From contig JAZQHT010000003.1 of the NCBI GenBank assembly GCA_045540715.1, positions 1-6,267 of the forward strand: a stretch of DNA of 6,267 bases, written 5' to 3'. Numbering within the stretch: position 1 is the first letter of the stretch; every line of letters starts with the position of its first letter. Below, in pieces: positions 4,405 to 6,267 of this stretch. Below the pieces are notes generated by a model. That model saw only the letters and a program-made list of their open reading frames with translations. It did not search any database and was not told the origin of the DNA. A program made the translations under genes and the position numbers. This stretch comes from UMGS1279 sp045540715 (GTDB taxonomy: Bacteria > Bacillota > Clostridia > Oscillospirales > Acutalibacteraceae).

Positions 4405-5118
4405 TTAACTAAAAAACGGTTCGTATTCTTTTAATCCACGCATTGACAGGTGCTTATTATCTGCAACAATTACGTGGTCGTAAAAATGCACGTTTACGTC
4501 CCTTAAAATTGCTTTTATTCTTGAGGTTGCTCTAAGGTCATCTTTACTTGCAACGGCAAAACCTTGTGGATGATTATGGGCCAAAATCATAGCGGTTGCA
4601 TCGTATTTTAATACAATTTCAACAACCTTGCGCGGATTAATTTCTGCAGAAACCAAATCTCCCCTGCTTAAAATCTCTTTACCTAACAGTTCGTTTTTAT
4701 TATTAAACATAAACACCCTTACAACCTCGTTTGTTTCGCCAACGTATAGTTCTTGAATATACTCTGCAAAACTTTCTAAACTTGTAAGTTTAATTTTTTC
4801 ACCGCGTTTCCTGTCAATATAGCGGTGATTTAACGGTAAAAGCAGTTTAATTAGGGCGGCACTATGTTCGCTAATGCCTTTTACCTGCATTAATTCTTCG
4901 GCTCTGGCTTCAAGCACCCCTGAAAAGCCGCCGAAATGATTTAGCAAATCGTGTGCTAATTCGTTAGTATCTTTTTGTGGGACACTATAAAAAAGCAACA
5001 TTTCTAACATTTCGTGGTCGGGAGTGGCATCGGTAAAGCCGTTAGCTAAGAATTTCTTTTTAACTCTATCTCTATGCCCTTTATGTGGGTTTTCTTTTTT
5101 ATTTTTATCTTCTTGCAT
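4405..5118 (-). CDS. radC: RadC family JAMM-domain protein
   Basis: This 237-aa protein has the full RadC layout and normal family length. An N-terminal helical region (H12-K-G-H-R and F43-Y-S-V-P-Q-K-D-T-N) leads to a helix-hairpin-helix segment (about 55-95, with V79-K-G-I). The JAB/MPN metalloprotease-like domain follows (about 110-237). The JAMM zinc motif H-x-H-x7-S-x2-D is intact: H181, H183, S191 and D194, in A-H-N-H-P-Q-G. Further family marks are L150-S-R-G-D-L and D214-H-V-I-V. RadC proteins were once thought to act in DNA repair, but the radiation-sensitive radC102 allele proved to map in recG; the true activity remains unsettled and mobile-element copies suggest a role in DNA metabolism. 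The - strand upstream sequence has TATAAT (5144-5139) preceded by TGA, but only a weak ribosome site, implying low expression. It terminates at the shared hairpin at 4364-4399. Confidence 0.97.
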   Translation of the reverse strand: MQEDKNKKENPHKGHRDRVKKKFLANGFTDATPDHEMLEMLLFYSVPQKDTNELAHDLLNHFGGFSGVLEARAEELMQVKGISEHSAALIKLLLPLNHRYIDRKRGEKIKLTSLESFAEYIQELYVGETNEVVRVFMFNNKNELLGKEILSRGDLVSAEINPRKVVEIVLKYDATAMILAHNHPQGFAVASKDDLRATSRIKAILRDVNVHFYDHVIVADNKHLSMRGLKEYEPFFS

Positions 5119-5138
5119 TTATATACTCATTTCTAAAA

Positions 5139-5147
5139 ATTATATCA
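5139..5147 (-). promoter_or_regulatory. Extended -10 promoter of radC
   Basis: On the - strand TGA-TATAAT (5147-5139) is an extended -10 with no recognisable -35. Initiation near 5132 would leave a leader of about 14 nt. The leader lacks a clear AGGAG-type site. Confidence 0.65.
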
Positions 5148-5185
5148 CACATATTTTAACATATATTCATACAAAAGAAAAGAGC

Positions 5186-5216
5186 AAAAATAAAGACCGC
5201 TAAAAAGCGGTCTTTA
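5186..5216 (-). terminator. Terminator of degV
   Basis: On the - strand AAAGACCGC (5215-5207) pairs with GCGGTCTTT (5200-5192) around loop TTTTTA and is followed by ATTTTT. It lies 15 bp after the degV stop codon and ahead of the radC promoter, so the two - strand genes are separate units. Confidence 0.9.
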
Positions 5217-5230
5217 TTAATTTAAAAATA

Positions 5231-6112
5231 TTAAACTTCTCTTGTTTTGCCGTTAAAAAATACTGCAACCGTGCCTTTGCCACAATGAGAAGCAATAATT
5301 GTACCAATATCGAAAATTCTAATATCGTTGGTTAGGTTTTCTTTTTCTAGGGCTAATTTTACTTCTTCGGCTAAATCAGGACAATTAGAATTTGCAATAA
5401 ATATTTTATTGTTTAAGCCGGTATTATCAAAATTGTTAACTATTGCTTTAACTGTTTCAGTAATTGCGTTATTAATACCTCTAACCTTTCTATATGCTTC
5501 AATTTTACCGTTATTGTCTAAATGCATAAGTGGGCAAATTCCAAGCACGGTAGCGGCAAAGGCCGCAACACCCGATACACGACCCGAACGGCGGAACATA
5601 CTCATATCGGTTGAAAAGAACTGACTTTGAATTTTAATTTTATTTTCTTCTACAAAGGTTGCAACTTCTTCTAAAGTTTTACCTTCATCCCTTAAATCTG
5701 CGGCGTTATCAAGAACCAGACCAAAGCCCGAACAAGCGCAAAGGGTATCTATAACGATAACCTTTTTATCGGGGTATTTTTCCATAAGTTCTGCCGCTGC
5801 TTTTTGTGCATTTTTAACCGATGGCGTAAGGCCCGAGCTTAAGCATAAATGCAAAACGTCTCCCTTTTGAATTAGTTCTTCAAAATATTCGTAATAACGA
5901 AATTCGTTAATTTGAGAAGTTGAAGGAAGTTTGCCGTCTTCTATGCTTTTATAAAAGAGTGGCAAAGCATTTTCATCGCGAAGCATATCGTCAAAATATT
6001 CTTTACCTTCAATTTGATAGGTGTAAAAAAGCACGGGTATATTGCGGCTTTCTACGTATTTATATGGCATATCGACAGTAGATTCCGCCGAAAGTATAAA
6101 TTTATAATCCAT
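5231..6112 (-). CDS. DegV family fatty-acid-binding protein
   Basis: This is a DegV-family protein of 293 aa, the usual length. The family binds a single fatty acid; in Firmicutes the FakB members present it to the FakA kinase for phosphorylation and phospholipid synthesis. Visible family marks, numbered from the chosen start, are S11-T-V-D14, P63-S-T-S-Q67, L91-S-S-G-L-T-P-S98, F173-R-R-S-G-R178 and the C-terminal H276-C-G-K-G. These are the segments that line the lipid pocket. The usual G-P-G near the C-terminus reads G-K-G here. The start at 6112 is preferred because AGAGG (6125-6121, - strand) lies 8 nt upstream; the ATG at 6130 overlaps that site and would add six residues. No fakA is in the window, so the fatty-acid role rests on family membership. 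It is monocistronic, with promoter TTGTAA/TATAAT and a strong terminator. Confidence 0.95.
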   Translation of the reverse strand: MDYKFILSAESTVDMPYKYVESRNIPVLFYTYQIEGKEYFDDMLRDENALPLFYKSIEDGKLPSTSQINEFRYYEYFEELIQKGDVLHLCLSSGLTPSVKNAQKAAAELMEKYPDKKVIVIDTLCACSGFGLVLDNAADLRDEGKTLEEVATFVEENKIKIQSQFFSTDMSMFRRSGRVSGVAAFAATVLGICPLMHLDNNGKIEAYRKVRGINNAITETVKAIVNNFDNTGLNNKIFIANSNCPDLAEEVKLALEKENLTNDIRIFDIGTIIASHCGKGTVAVFFNGKTREV

Positions 6113-6141
6113 TTTTAGTACCTCTAACATAATTTTTTATT

Positions 6142-6170
6142 ATTATACACTATTTAGTTTTAAATTACAA
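6142..6170 (-). promoter_or_regulatory. Promoter of degV
   Basis: On the - strand TTGTAA (6170-6165), a 17-bp spacer and TATAAT (6147-6142) form a good sigma-A promoter. The leader to the start codon at 6112 would be about 22 nt and contains AGAGG. Confidence 0.85.
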
Positions 6171-6196
6171 GACTAAAAAGTTATTTTCTTTATATT

Positions 6197-6217
6197 ACAT
6201 AGTTTTAAAAACTATGT
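6197..6217. repeat. Perfect 10-bp inverted repeat near the right end
   Basis: ACATAGTTTT (6197-6206) and AAAACTATGT (6208-6217) are perfect inverted repeats around one base. No T-run follows on either strand, so it is a weak terminator at best. It may be an operator for a gene beyond the window. The rest of 6171-6267 is AT-rich with no gene seen. Confidence 0.5.
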
Positions 6218-6267
6218 GCTTAAAAAATTACGAATTTGTGAATAAATATTGTTTTTTAAATTTAATT

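Noticed and set aside
5119..5130. Three-codon upstream frame (ATG AGT ATA TAA) directly before the radC start
   Set aside because: It has no ribosome site and no attenuator structure; this is expected by chance in an AT-rich leader.
5328..5624. 98-codon open frame on the + strand
   Set aside because: It lies antisense within degV, has no ribosome site, and DegV is clearly the real gene.

Overview
The window is low-GC, with AGGAGG-type ribosome sites, consensus -35/-10 promoters and compact hairpin terminators. This gene mix (RadC, DegV, a Clostridia-type orotate phosphoribosyltransferase homologue, a HTH_26-like mini-regulator, tRNA-Gly/tRNA-Cys genes with encoded CCA) fits a Bacillota genome, most likely an uncultured Clostridia. 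That placement is inference; no marker gene fixes the lineage.

Layout from left to right. Positions 1-179 hold the 3' tail of a tRNA (probably Gly), a hairpin, a complete tRNA-Cys (GCA) and its terminator. Positions 180-2651 hold three orphan genes on the + strand: a 172-aa five-segment membrane protein, a 290-aa soluble protein and a 171-aa four-segment membrane protein. Each has its own promoter built on the same short module: a -35 starting TTG, a 17-bp spacer containing GCCGCTTTwA, and an extended -10 TGCTATAAT. Two of the three modules are also preceded by long imperfect inverted repeats made of tandem 7-bp units. Positions 2774-3415 encode an orotate-phosphoribosyltransferase-like protein whose PRPP loop lacks the usual acidic pair.

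Positions 3462-4343 form a divergent pair: a 68-aa Cro/C1-type regulator (- strand) and a zinc-ribbon membrane protein (+ strand). They share a 105-bp intergenic region with a perfect-consensus promoter and two matching operator-like inverted repeats. The pair is bracketed by two terminators identical over 34 bp. Positions 4405-5118 (RadC) and 5231-6112 (DegV) are - strand genes, each with its own promoter and terminator. The last 137 bases hold the degV promoter and a palindrome but no gene.

The genes do not form one pathway. The most striking content is regulatory: the repeated promoter cassette with its heptad inverted repeats on the left, and the self-contained repressor/operator/membrane-protein unit in the middle. 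RadC, DegV and the PRTase homologue look like ordinary chromosomal genes. The three orphan genes look like accessory cargo placed just downstream of tRNA genes.
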